From the NCBI GenBank assembly GCA_022376515.1, contig WTXI01000006.1:124001-188000 (forward strand): a stretch of 64,000 bases of DNA, given 5' to 3'. Positions 23,087 through 34,146 of this stretch are shown one piece after another. The position numbers and the translations under genes were made by a program. The stretch is from Lactifluus volemus (Eukaryota; Basidiomycota; Agaricomycetes; Russulales; Russulaceae). Each line of letters starts with the position of its first letter. Position 1 is the stretch's first letter. The notes below the pieces were generated by a model. That model was not told the origin of the DNA. It ran no database searches and saw only the letters and a program-made list of their open reading frames with translations.

Positions 23087-23773
23087 TTATGGAGATAAGG
23101 GCAAATGAAGAACCATCTTCTGATGCGGAGCGCCCTCTTCGTCAAATTGGTCGCCCTAAGAGAGAAGAAGTGATGGGAAACGGCGTACTGTCTCCGAGGG
23201 ACATGCCACCTCAGGAGTGTAGCCAAATCTAGCGGACAATGGAGAACGAGGCTGTGAGAAGAGCGGAGGAGATTGTGAAAGGAATGTCGGGCTTACTTGG
23301 CATAGAAAGCTTTAACCGGGAGCTGTGAGTGACAGACTACTGTGGCGGACGGTTCACCGCGTGCCAACGCGTCGGATTGGACCCATTCGTGGAGTGCGAG
23401 TACGAGCTGACGACCAAACTGGTGCTTGCGGTACTGACTGAGAACGGCAAGACGGCTCAGTTTGTAATAAGGGACGCCGTGTAAAGAAGCTCTAGAGACG
23501 CGTATCGTCCCAATCCCAATCGGTTGAGGAGGGGACAAGAGGCGGAGCAAGAAGTGCTCAGCTGTCTGGTCTAGTCTGACAAGTGAAACGGAAATGAGTA
23601 CAAGTTTGTGAACGGGAAAAAAAAAGAAAAGGTTAGAACCGGTCGATCTCTGCATCTAATGGGAATCCCTGTTCACGATGGAAGACGTCGATGCGTATCT
23701 CGAAACATTGGTCGAGTAACTGCTCTCGGCCAGATTGTCCCACAGATGGTATCTGAATAACTTGATGTAACAT
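23087..23773 (-). CDS. GNAT-family N-acetyltransferase
   Basis: The ATG at 23773 starts MLHQVIQIPS. Joined exons then read LLDQCFEIRIDVFHREQGFP, LDQTAEHFLLRLLSPPQPIG, GIGTIRVSRAS, YYKLSRLAVLSQYRKHQFGR and LVVCHSQLP-type VVCHSQLPVKAFYAKFGYTP, and finish EGDQFDEEGAPHQKMVLHL. The motif A loop QYRKHQFGR corresponds to the acetyl-CoA-binding Q/RxxGxG/A of GNAT enzymes, although the second Gly is changed (HQFGR). The FYxKxGYTPxGxxFxExGxPHxxM ending is typical of the small fungal/bacterial GNAT subgroup that includes ElaA-like proteins. The substrate is unknown. The gene is head-to-head with the PPR gene. Confidence 0.8.
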
Positions 23774-23898
23774 TGTACTCCCGGCTATTCCCGGTCCTTT
23801 GGGGCGGTCAAGTCATCCCCGACATTGGGCCTTCACCAAACAAGCTGATGGTCCATTTCCTCGTCCCACATTCGATATCGACGCCCGCTTCTATTCGC
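23774..23898. promoter_or_regulatory. Shared divergent promoter of the GNAT and PPR genes
   Basis: About 125 bases separate the GNAT start (23773) from the proposed PPR start (23899). The PPR start itself is uncertain, so the limit on that side may move. Confidence 0.35.
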
Positions 23899-26800
23899 AT
23901 GCTCATCCCGAGATTGCTCGTCTGTTTGGCTTCTGATGTTGGCAAAGGAAAAGGAAAGGCGGTCGTCCGAGATGACCATGACTTGTTCGAACGTCTAGAC
24001 TGGTTGCACACAGCCCACCGTATGTCTTCCCTAATTTCAATCCTGCTTTTTTTTGACATGATATCAATTCAGGTTTTCCCCTCTCCGCTTTAACAGCCGC
24101 AAACATGTACGCTCTTTCAGCTTTCGGGCACAGGCAGTGCGGTACAGCGACGCCAATCAAACTCAAACCCGACACGTCCTCAATGGCGAGCCCTTACCCA
24201 ACTCTTCTCACCCTGTCGATCTCAATTCCGCTTGGAGTGCCTTTACCCAACTCCGCAAACAGTCTTCTTCCCCCCAGACCCTTCCGTGGTAATCACTTTC
24301 GTTGATCGCGCCCTGGCTGCCGTCGAGAAAACTCTCACACAGGGAGATAAAATGCGCGAGCTGGTCAGGTGGTCAGTTCGTTTACGGCGTGCCCTTAGGC
24401 AGCTTGGCGATATCGAAAGCCTCCCGCTGGACGAGTCCGTACACGTGTCGTGTCTCTTGGCCCGAATAGAAGCCTTGCTTGGCCGCTTTGACGAGGTGGT
24501 CACCAATCTTGCTCACATACGCGCCAAAAAAGAAGATGCCGCTTTCAGTCTTGCAGAATTTAGGATGGCAGAAACTGTCTTGGAGGCAATGTTCCGCTAT
24601 CAAGGTGCTCTCGCAGTTTTAGATTTCCTCATTTTTCAGTGGCATACCCTAGGCGTGTACATCAACAACTCTTCATCGCGGCGAGATCTCGACGGGGCAC
24701 CTGCCAAGCTGAATGACATCGTATTCAACATATTCGACCATATCCCATCCCCCGTGGCGGTAGTCGCAAACAAACATGGCAAACCGCAGGGGGACATCAT
24801 CCGCGCTGCATCTCTCCTCATCAGGTACCTCATTCGACGGCGAGTTCCGGAGATTGCTCTCGCCGTTTACAAGGAGATGCGTCGGCACTCGCTCGCTCTC
24901 GCCCTCGCATTAAAGTTGTGGCTTGTCCGAGCTCTTGTCCAGGGTCATGCCATTGAACAGGCAAACATACTTTTCTCCGAGATATCGGCCTCGATCCCTT
25001 TCGGTAACGAGAATGGCCTTTTCCTCGCAACTGCCCTTCATCTCTTCGCCAGTCAGGGTGATATCACCCGTTCTGAAGCCGCCTTCAAGGCCTTGGAGTA
25101 CAAAAATATGGCCGATTCTCGAACCATTGCCTTGCGACTGATTGCCCACGCACACAACGGGGATGTTGAAACCGTTCTTCGCTATTTTCGTCATCACTTT
25201 CCACGAAGCACCGAAACCGAAGAGCGACCGGATATATACCACTACACCGCCGTTCTGATGGCACATTCCAAGGTATCTGACAGCGCTGGCCTGGACAAGT
25301 GGTTTAGGATCATGATCGCTGATGGCGTGAAGCCTGACCGACACGTATACAATATATTGTTGGAAGATCGCGCGCAACGCGATATGTTTGAGGACGTTGC
25401 CTCGATCATCAAAGAAATGCGTGCTCGTGGACTCCCTCCGCTCGTCGAGACCTATACTACTGTCATCACCGCCCTTGCAAGACGTGGGGACGTGGTCGCA
25501 GCTGAGGCTTTCTACAAAAAGGCTCTCAGAGAGGGTGTCAAACCGGACCGACAAATGATTGCGTCCTTGATGACTGCTCATTCTCAAGTCGGCTCGTGGA
25601 AAGGTGTCATCCGGGTCTTTGACTACCTGACTTCGTCAAACGATCGCCATCTCCGGCCACGCATTGACATTTACAACATCCTTCTAAGGGCATACGTGCT
25701 CGCTGGCTCGCCCTTTGAAGTTGTCTCTGATGTGTTTCAAAAGATGGAGGCGTCCGGCGTCCGACCGACCGCGCATACGTTTTCGATCTTAATCAAATCC
25801 GCATGCGACTCGGGCCAGATGGACGTAGCAATGCGCGTGTTTATGGAATTGGATAGCCTTGCGCAAGTGTGGGAGGCAGGCTGCAAGGTGAACGTCTACG
25901 CTCTCACCATTCTCATGGAGGGATACCTACGCTTGGGAGATCGACTCAAGGCCCAGGAGATCTACAATGAAATGCTATATCGTGGCATTGACCCCACATC
26001 TGTCACATATAATGCCATCCTCAGGGCTTACACGTCGGATCGTCATCCCGAGAGCCTTCAACTGGCATATGATTTTATGAAATTCTTTACGGAATCACCA
26101 GACCAATCGCGGCAGCTGCTTTCGAGGTCTTACAGCAGATTCACTGGCTTCGAGAACATTTACAGTCCCTTGATGACCACGTTTGCTCGCAAGGCAAACC
26201 GGAGCAGGTCGAAGAGCTGATGGATGACATGGTCAGGGCAGGAGGCCAACGGACCCTCGCGACCTTGACATTGCTGCTCAACGCTTACAGAAACGCGGGT
26301 GACGTAGATGAGTGTCGACGAGTATGGAACGAGATTCTCCCTGCCGCGCTGCGCTTCTTTCAGACCGGGGAACTCTTTGGCAGCGACGACGATGCCGACG
26401 TTCCCCGTCAGGACTTGAAGCGCAGGTCCAATATCATCTGTGTACCCCTCTCAATCCACATGGACGCACTCTCGGCCGCCGGGGAGCATGCGGAGGTGGC
26501 AGACGTGTGGAAAACCATCCGCGCGCATGGCTTTGGACTCGATTCCCACAACTGGAATCACCTAATCGTCGTCCTCGTCCGGGCGGGCGAGATTGAACGC
26601 GCGTTTCAGGTCCTAGAAAGGGTCATCATCATTCCCCTGATTCAGCGCCCGATGAGCACGAACAAAACAGTCATGCGCGAGGCTGCGCCACGAACTCCTT
26701 TATCGTATGGCGAAGAAGCTCCGGTGCCACAGGACGCAACCACATCAACTAGCGCAAGTTCTTCAGACGCTAGCGCCAGCGCCCTGACGATCGACGCGGT

Positions 26801-27317
26801 GGAACCCTCCTCCCGAATGTACATTTCGGCCGCCGAACGGGCGTCTCGGGCGTCTGCGGTACAATTGGCAAAAGCGCAAATCGGGCACGCCCTGAAATTT
26901 CCACCACCACTACTACCACCACCACCATCGGTGACCACCGTGGCACCCGAAGATGGGGCTCCGCTAGAGTCGCTGCCCCATTTCGATTTCGCCCATCCGC
27001 TACACATCTTGCAGCAGATCTTGCCGTCTTGGAATTCTTGGCAACCGCATGCGGCGGTCGTGACGCTGTTGACGGACGTTCTGCGTCAGCTGGAGGCAGG
27101 CCATATGATTATGCCGATTCCGCGTCGGGGCGCGACTGCGTCATCGACGACGACGACGACTGGGTGGCCGGGTAGTAGAGAGAGCGAGGCGGCGGCAGCG
27201 AGGGCATTGCTCGCAATGATACATGCGTCCTGTCCACAATTGATTGCCATGCTGTGGAGGTACGAGTACAGGATCCGCGTTCGTCGGGAGTTGGCAGAGA
27301 TGGTAGATGAGAATTAG
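23899..27317 (+). CDS. Pentatricopeptide-repeat (PPR) protein, probably mitochondrial (apparent frameshifts)
   Basis: The body, from about 24290, is a string of 35-residue helical PPR units. Good examples are RHVYNILLEDRAQRDMFEDV, LVETYTTVITALARRGDVVA, RIDIYNILLRAYVLAGSPFE, TAHTFSILIKSACDSGQMD and NVYALTILMEGYLRLGDRLK. Such proteins bind organellar RNA and control its processing, stability or translation. The frame breaks at 26193-26194, where one extra G turns FARKANRS into RKGKPEQVEELMDDM and continues to the stop at 27315-27317. A second break lies at the C6 run 24270-24275; one more C joins SAWSAFTQLRKQSSS to PPDPSVVITFVDRAL. The 5' end is unresolved: the ATG at 23899 (MLIPRLLVCL) is the best start, but the join near 24010-24120 is uncertain. 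The total is about 1,100 residues. Confidence 0.75.
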
Positions 27318-27449
27318 ACTTGAATTGAACAAACACTAATACAATTAATAACTCCACATCCGCTGTTCCGCTGAATGAAGCAATATCGATAGAGTAAACT
27401 GGGAAGCAACTAGGTCCCATGCCACGCGTGGAGCGCGGCCGTGAGAAAG

Positions 27450-29664
27450 CTAGCTACCATCTGACTCGTCATCATCAGAACCATCTGATCCGGCTATGCG
27501 ACGTCGACGTCCATGTTTACTTGAACCATGCCGGTTTCGCTATAGATTTGCATGCACATGGTCTCAAGGGTGTCCTGTCACAAAATGTTGGAGAGAATAC
27601 GTACCAGCGGCAGTTTCTGACCCTGATTCCCGAAAGCAATTGAAAGCGCGGTCGTATCTGCAACATGTTTCCAATCAGAAAAAAAGAAAAAGAAACGCTT
27701 TGAAAGGGGTGAAAGAGCAAACGGTGGCGATAAAACTCACCGGGTACGCCAGGGAAGCGCTTGGCCGAGTAGACGTCGAATGTCTGCGTGTAAGTTTGTG
27801 CAAGGATAGGTGAAACACCATTATGGACCTGAACAGCGCCACTTTCAGGCGCGGGCAATCTGCTCGGATCGACGATAAAAAGCCGCAAACGAAGCAAAAT
27901 AAAATAAAATCACGATAGGGTCCGCGCAAAAAAAAAAAGTTGCTAAGATCGCGAATGTGACGACATGAATGGGATAAAGAAACTCACGCGCCAACGTTCA
28001 TGAGCCGTAGCCTAAGACGAAAACGACCTGTACAGAAAACAGAGAGAGCGAGCGAGAGCGAGAGGCGCACACACATCGCCGGATCAAGTTAGCACGTGGC
28101 GGTCGAAAAAGGGGGAGAGAGGGAAGAGAGGGGTATCACGGTACAGTACCTTCGGTCCGGATCGATAAATCTTGGAAGAGGAAAAATACGCCGGGTTTAC
28201 GATGTTCGTCAAGTAAGCGACAGGCATTCGCCGACAGAGGACCAACTAGTGTACGAGTGTAAACATGTCCCGGTAGAGGGGCATTCGCCAGTGGACCCGA
28301 AAAGCTTGACGGAGATACACGACCCTCTCGCATTTGTTGCTGAGCGATCGATGCGGAGGCGTACATTGATTGTTCCGATGAAGCAGCATGGTGGTTTGGA
28401 GGCGGCCCTGCTTCTGCTGCACGATGATGGGGAGGTATCTCCTGACCGGGCCGTGAAGCACCGGAATTGGGGAAAACACGCGCTTGCGAGGGTGGTGATT
28501 GTGACCACGAGGGCTGACCTTCCTGAAGCTCAATGCTCTGGTATTGATTGGGCAGTGTACCAGAAAGGGAAGGGTCAAAGGTTGATGGAACAGACGGAGA
28601 TGAAATGGTAGAATGTCCCTGGGCGTCTAACGCAGGGTAGGAAGGACCGGATGCCCAAGTGCGATATCCATTTGTACTAGCATCCTGGGTGGTAGGTACG
28701 CCATTGGCGGGCCACCCATCTGCGTGTACAGGGGACATCTGAGCGTGACCAGCCACACCGGGGTTCAAACCAGAAGAAAGGGGGCGGACGGGGTAAGTAT
28801 GGGCGGCTTGGGTGGTGGTGGTGGTGGTGGAGTTGGCGTAAGCTAAATCTGGGCTGTCGGCTACAGGATTATACGTGGGCGCGGGTTGCATCGTTATTGG
28901 ATTACTTGCAGGATCGTGCTGTTGATGCGGGAAAGGGTAGCCTCCACCATAACCCGGAACAACGTGGGCAAGCCCACTCATCTAGATTTGATGAGACAGG
29001 AGCAAGAAATATTCCGGCAACCAAACCAACCTGATCTTCGACTGGGAGACGCATCGAATATCTCGGGTGGGTGTTGGGTTGAGAAGGAGCCTCTTCTGCG
29101 GGAAGTGGTGTCACAGGATGATTGGGTCTCCGCTTCTTTGGGGCGTGGGCCGCACTGTAGCGATCCGAAGAGGTGGGATGGAGGACGAGGTTCCTGTCAT
29201 ATTTCCCATCTGACGACCAAAGATCCGCTGTAACGACGAAAAAAGAACAGTCTATGTCGCTTTATACGCGAGTGGGTTAGAGGATAAAGCAGGCACATTA
29301 AAGACGTTACTCACTCATCATTCACAAGGGTCTGGTCTTCGTTTTTTATTACTAACTTTGCCACAGTTGCTGGAGCTAGAGGACGCCGATCCTGAGAGGA
29401 GGACAGGTGAAGTAAAGTACAAGTAAGCGATAGATTGACGTACTTTATCCCCAAAGCCGCACATCCGAGCCCGAATAGGCTCTTGAGCGACTTCCAAGGA
29501 GTAAAACCTATATGAGAAGAGTGAGTGATGCAAAACGTGGATATCTCGGAGAGGAGGTCGAACCTCCGGTTATACCAGGAGCCCCAAGTTTCTGGAGCGT
29601 CAGAACTTGAAGAAATGAAGACTCTATGAGATGTCAGGGCAGCAGTACCAAGTTTATGGATCAT
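27450..29664 (-). CDS. velB: Velvet-domain regulator of VelB type
   Basis: The ATG at 29664 (MIHKLGTAALTS) is spliced to FYSLEVAQEPIRARMCGFGD and DRRPLAPATVAKLVIKNEDQ, the first half of a velvet domain. DLWSSDGKYDRNLVLHP follows. About 300 disordered residues intervene (VPGYGGGYPFPHQQH, a Thr run, many Pro/Ser). The domain then resumes: YTRTLVGPLSANACRLLDEH, GVFFLFQDLSIRTEG, FRLRLRLMNVGA, TYTQTFDVYSAKRFPGVPDT, ALSIAFGNQGQKLPLR. A basic/acidic tail (GRRRRIAGSDGSDDDESDGS) ends at a stop at 27450-27452. A split velvet domain is the mark of VelB, which dimerises with VeA or VosA to control sexual development, spores and secondary metabolism. The splice between KNEDQTLVNDE and DLWSS does not keep phase cleanly, so one exon edge there is unsure. 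The gene is divergent from the ArfGAP gene. Confidence 0.88.
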
Positions 29665-29828
29665 GTCTGAGGGGACGGTAGATAAGAAAGGGAGGAAGAG
29701 ACCGAGGTTGTGAGTGAGGTCCCTGGTTGTCTGACGATTAAACGGTAAACGTAAACGTAAACGTAAATGTAAATGTAAAATGTAGGCGCCTTCTTGTTGG
29801 TTGCCCCTTGAACACAACCTTGATTTCA
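29665..29828. promoter_or_regulatory. Shared divergent promoter of velB and the ArfGAP gene
   Basis: Only 164 bases separate the two start codons. The stretch contains a tandem hexamer array described separately. Confidence 0.55.
29745..29780 (+). repeat. Tandem GTAAAY hexamer array (about six copies)
   Basis: Three copies of GTAAAC, two of GTAAAT and one GTAAAA follow head-to-tail. The unit matches the forkhead core RYAAAYA on the plus strand when read across copies (GTAAACG). It lies between divergent start codons, so it may be transcribed in the ArfGAP leader. Confidence 0.7.
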
Positions 29829-31355
29829 ATGGACCAATCCTTGGCCAAACGTACCCTTCAAGAGCTCATTAAGCGTGACGATCTCAACAATAAATCTTGC
29901 GTCGACTGCGGTAATCCCAATCCCCAATGGGCCTCCTTAAGGTCCCTACTCTTTTCCCTCCTTTTTTTTTATTTCTCACACGCACGTTCATCAGTTTTGC
30001 TGTTTTTATTTGCCTGCAATGCGCCGGGATTCATAGAGGTTTCGGCGTGCACATCAGGTGAGTTCATTTAGTTGATTCTGTTTTAATTTTCTTGAAGCCC
30101 ACCCATACCCAGCTTTGTCCGCTCCGTATCGATGGATACTTGGCAGGAGGATCAAGTTCGGAGAATGAAGGTATGACAGATGTCCTCTACCTGATCCATT
30201 CGGCGTTTCTCACTAGTCGTAACAGATAGGAGGAAATGGCCCCTTTGTCGCATTTATACAAGCATATACCCCCGCAGAACAAGGCGGTTACAAAGAGGGC
30301 ATGTCAATCATGACAAGTACCATTCTTGGGCTGCAACTCAATACCGAGAAAAGGTCAGCACTTTTTCCAGAGCATCCTATCTTATCTGATCCTCGTGTAA
30401 CTCTTTGGTCTCATCAGCTCGATTCAGACCTCCAAGATAAACCCTGGTCTCCTTCGGCACCGCCGGAAAGTTTTACATCCCCACGCGGCGGTACTGCAAC
30501 CCCCGGAAGTCGCCCATCTTCTGCTCAAGGCCTACGTAAGTCGCGTGCTTCCGCTCGCACCTCTGCGAGCACGACCTCGCGTGCCGATTCGGCCTCTCCG
30601 TCCCTCTCGCCAAACCCAGCCAGCCCAAATATGAGCGACGGTAAACCGAATGATCAAAAAGCGGGCAACGAGGCATATTTCGCCTCCCTCGGCTCGCTTA
30701 ATTCCACGCGACCCGATGACTTGCCACCTTCACAGGGCGGGCGCTACCAAGGGTTTGGCAATACACCCGACCACTTGCCGGCCCTCAGCACCCGTCCTAC
30801 GGCCTCAGCTCGCGTGCTGTTCCCACGTTGTCAGAGTTACAGGATAACCCGATGGGCGCCCTCTCGAAGGGATGGTCAATGTTTTCTTCGGCGGTGGTAG
30901 GCGCATCTCGTGCAGTTTCGGAGAATGTTATCCAACCTGGCGTCGAACGTGTCAGAGACCCCACATTTCATGCGAGCGTGCGGGGTTATGTCGGCGAGGC
31001 GGGTCGCCGCGCAGGTGAAGTCGGTAGCTCCGTCAATCAGTGGGGCAAGGCACAGCTTGGCGTCGACGTCGCAGGACAATTAGGTGGTGTGGTGGATACC
31101 GTACGTGATCGTGTGGGCGGTGGACCTGCTCGTAGCGGGTACGACACCGTCTATTCGGGTGGCTCGCACGAGGAGGAAACGTCGGCACTCTATCATGACC
31201 ATGAGGACGACGAGGACCTATTCGGGGAATATCACGGTACAGGCAAACGCCAATCGGATGCAGCCAGACCTCCGGTGGGAAACTTAGAGGGACGTGCAGA
31301 GCCTCAAAAGTCATCGAATGGCTGGGATGGGGACGCTGGCTGGGAGGATTTTTAA
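29829..31355 (+). CDS. GCS1: Arf GTPase-activating protein, Gcs1/ArfGAP1 type (two apparent frameshifts)
   Basis: It starts MDQSLAKRTLQELIKRDDLN. The zinc finger is CVDCGNPNPQWAS, then FAVFICLQCAGIHRGFGVHI across an intron. The catalytic Arg follows in the CAGIHRG segment. SFVRSVSMDTWQEDQVRRMK and IGGNGPFVAFIQAY come next. The protein stimulates GTP hydrolysis by Arf1 on COPI vesicles. Its C-terminus has an amphipathic, ALPS-like segment (MGALSKGWSMFSSAVVGASR) and ends in the WEDF-type motif GWDGDAGWEDF, which binds the COPI coat. Two one-base deficits disturb the frame: a single C at 30309, where CC would give SIHDKYHSWAATQYREK; and CCC at 30782-30784, where CCCC would join LPA to PQHPSYGLSSRAVPTLSE. 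The intron at about 30354-30418 is normal. Confidence 0.85.
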
Positions 31356-31396
31356 ATTATTGTACTTTTCGGGCCGGGTAATCTCACACGGCTATT

Positions 31397-32211
31397 ATGA
31401 GTGCACCCACTCTCTTGAAGCTCCCGCCTTCCAAAGAGGATCTTAACACTATCAATGCCTACCTGAACACACTTTCACCACAGCAGATCTTACAATGGTC
31501 CATCGAACACATTCCCGCTCTGTATCAGACAACGGCCTTTGGCTTGACCGGGCTTGTCGCGATCGATATGTTATCAAAGATGTCCTCATCCCCTCCACCT
31601 CTCGTCTTCTTAGATACCCTCTATCACTTTCCAGAGACTTACGAACTTGTTGAGGCAGTCAAGGCTCGCTACAATATACCGGTTATTGTTTACAAGCCTG
31701 AAGGATGTACGACGACACAAGAGTTTGACAGCAAGTATGGCGAACATCTCTGGGAGCGTAATGAAGGATTGTATGATTATGCGGTCAAGGTTGGCACGAG
31801 AACAATAATAGGTGCCACGATTGAACGATTCGCATATAGGTGGAGCCGGCAAGGCGAGCGTATGCGGAGCTCGGCGTAAAGGCTGTGGTCACAGGTCGGC
31901 GAGCCTCGCAAGGAGGTGCCCGCGCGTCCTTACAGCCTCTCGAGATGGACGAGACGGGACTGTTGAAGGTCAACCCGTTCTTTGCGTGGACTTTCGAGCA
32001 AGTGGAGTCATATATTAAATCAAACAATGTGCCGCACAACAAGCTCCTGGAACAGGGCTACCGAAGCATCGGTGACTGGCACAGTACGATGAAGAGCGGA
32101 GAGGGTGATATAGGGGAACGCGCGGGAAGGTGGGCAGGGCGTGAAGAAAAGAAAGAATGCGGATTACACGAGGATTATTTCAAGATGAAGCAAAGATCTA
32201 AATTATCCTAA
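31397..32211 (+). CDS. MET16: Phosphoadenosine phosphosulfate (PAPS) reductase
   Basis: Two exons (31397-31789, 31840-32211) give 254 residues. The N-terminal part has the ATP-pyrophosphatase-like fold: TTAFGLTGLVAIDMLSKM and LVFLDTLYHFPETYELVE, which bind PAPS. The middle holds TGRRASQGGARASLQPLE and LLKVNPFFAWTFEQVESYI. The end carries the reactive cysteine of the family in KKECGLHEDYFKMK. The enzyme reduces PAPS to sulfite with thioredoxin, the committed step of assimilatory sulfate reduction in the cytosol. The intron joins DYAVK to VEPARRAYAELG. The gene is complete, with no frame problem. It begins 41 bases after the ArfGAP stop. Confidence 0.93.
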
Positions 32212-32315
32212 AATATGTCTGTCGTTTCCGTAATTTCCAGAGACTTAGCACCTTTTCGCTTCACACCAAATCCACCCCCTCCGAAGGGCACCTCCGAGGG
32301 GCCAACTCTTGTGCG

Positions 32316-33943
32316 ATGCCTCGCCTCATGGGCACGGCCAGTATACGTGGGCTAATCAACCTTTGGCCTGGGCTTCCACAGCCTCACCCGTGCCTGAGGC
32401 GTCTCCACAGCAGCCAACTCGGGGCGTCTTCCTTCACAGGATTTAAATACTGCCCCACTTTTCCTCATAGACCTCTGAGTACCCGCATAGAACGCAGCCT
32501 CCTAAACCACGACGAACAGGCCATCCAAGATATCATCGAAGGACTCCTACTGATGTCTCAGCTCAAGTATGTCTAGACCCTTTCCCTTGTTCCCCTTGTT
32601 CTCTTTTAAGTTAGACAAAATCAATCGTTTCTAACCGGTGGTGGTGGCCTCCTCCACTCAGACCCGATTTTGGGCCTAGCGGCCTCCCGCCCCTCCCAAA
32701 GATCAGATCGTCAGATATTGAGATGCGCATCTTTACCCATCGCAGCTTTGCCGCCCGCCCGACCCACGTCTTTGAAGATTCTCCCGAGGACCCTAGCCCT
32801 GACAACGAACAGTTCAGTCCATCCCTTTCTTGACCGCCTTCATGTGTTGACCTCGGGGGTCCGCCTATCCTAATACAGGCTTGAGCACGTCGGAGATCAA
32901 GTGCTCGGTTTGATCGTTACGGATCTCCTGCAGGAGCTCTACCCATACTTGCGTGTGGGCCCATCAACGGTGCGGCAGTGTCGGCGTGCGCGCGTTTAGG
33001 AAGCGCCGTCGTTTTGTTTCTGTGGCTCCTGGATTCTGACCCCAAATTTTTGTCCCCTCCCTCCCTCCCCCTTCCAGAAAATGCGAGCCCTCGTAGTGGG
33101 CAATAACACGCTTGCCATCATGTACGACAATTAACATCTACGTTTCCACCGAGTCAAACTGATAGTTCTTCCCCTCCTCCCTCTCCCCCCATTACCAGCG
33201 CCGTACAATACAAACTTACGGAACGCCTCCGGCTTCACCTTGCGCAATCCGTCACCCTGAAAGCTTCCACCCACGTGCAAGGTACGTGTGTGGGTTCTTT
33301 CTCTTTCGCGCGCGTGCCCTGTACCCTAATCCGTTGCTAATTAAATTTCATCCCTCGCTTTATCATCCGCACAAAAGCCGATGTGTTTGAGGTAATTGTC
33401 ATCATATCAGCCCCCAACACCCCCCTCCCCCCTATTTTTAACAAGGCCCAGGACGTTGGCTGATACAAAAAAAAAACGGTTTGGTTTTAGTCTTACGTTG
33501 GGGGTCTTTACAAAGATCAGGGACTGGTTGCCGTGCAGGCATGGCTCAGCCAACTCTTCCGGCCCTACGTTCATGAGGCGTATCGCATCGTGCGCGAGCA
33601 ACACGGCCTGCGCCCCCTCGGCCCCAACAACGAGCTGCAGACCGCCATCATGTCTCACACACCTCCAACGCCTCCCCCCGAGTCCCGCAGGGCGCCTTTC
33701 ACCGTCGCGAACCTCGGTCACCTCGGTCTGTTCAACCAGCGTCTGCAGCAGCAGAACAAGTCGATCGAGTGGGTCTTTGACGACACTACCACCGACAGCA
33801 CCAAGGCGACCCCCTACTGGGCCGCCAAGGCTCTCGTCGACGGCGTCTCTTGGGGTCAGGGCCGCGGCAACACCAAAAGGGCGGCCAAGAACGAGGCTGC
33901 CAAGCAGGGTCTCAGGCACATGGGCTTTGTGGAGGTATGTTGA
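32316..33943 (+). CDS. RNase III-domain protein with dsRNA-binding domain (mitochondrial ribosomal protein mL44-like)
   Basis: The N-terminus (MPRLMGTASIRGLINL, then LRRLHSSQLG) looks like a mitochondrial presequence. After short introns, the RNase III fold appears: EMRIFTHRSFAARP, LEHVGDQVLGLIVTDLL (signature helix), MRALVVGNNTLAI, VQYKLTERLRLHLAQSVTLK and ADVFESYVGGLYKDQGLVAV. The C-terminus is a dsRNA-binding domain (TPYWAAKALVDGVSWGQGRG, then RAAKNEAAKQGLRHMGF). Glu and Asp of LEHVGD and Asp and Glu of ADVFE occupy the four metal-binding positions, so catalysis cannot be excluded. In fungi this architecture with a presequence is usually the large mitoribosomal protein mL44 (yeast Mrpl3). 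The last codons are uncertain: the frame stops at 33943, but a GTATGT donor at 33935 could lead to another short exon. Confidence 0.72.
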
Positions 33944-34146
33944 TTATCTGAACCACACGACGCCCATGTTCGAGCCATGCTAACAAGATGCAACGGAAGG
34001 AATTCTAGCTAGCTTGAGCCTGCAGACCTGCGCCAGAAGGAGGCACCAAGCCATCTTGCACCTGTGTGGAGACTCAAGCACGTAGTCTTTTGATTAGGAT
34101 TGTCATTTTACCATAGTCATAAGTCGGAAATATATCGTTTTTGTAT

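Noticed and set aside
24243..25587. Minus-strand frames opposite the PPR gene
   Set aside because: They are antisense shadows of a clear PPR repeat array on the plus strand.
27680..27700. Possible programmed frameshift sites (slippery runs) as an explanation of the frame breaks
   Set aside because: The breaks occur in unrelated genes at unrelated contexts without a shared heptamer or downstream structure, so error or allelic indels fit better.
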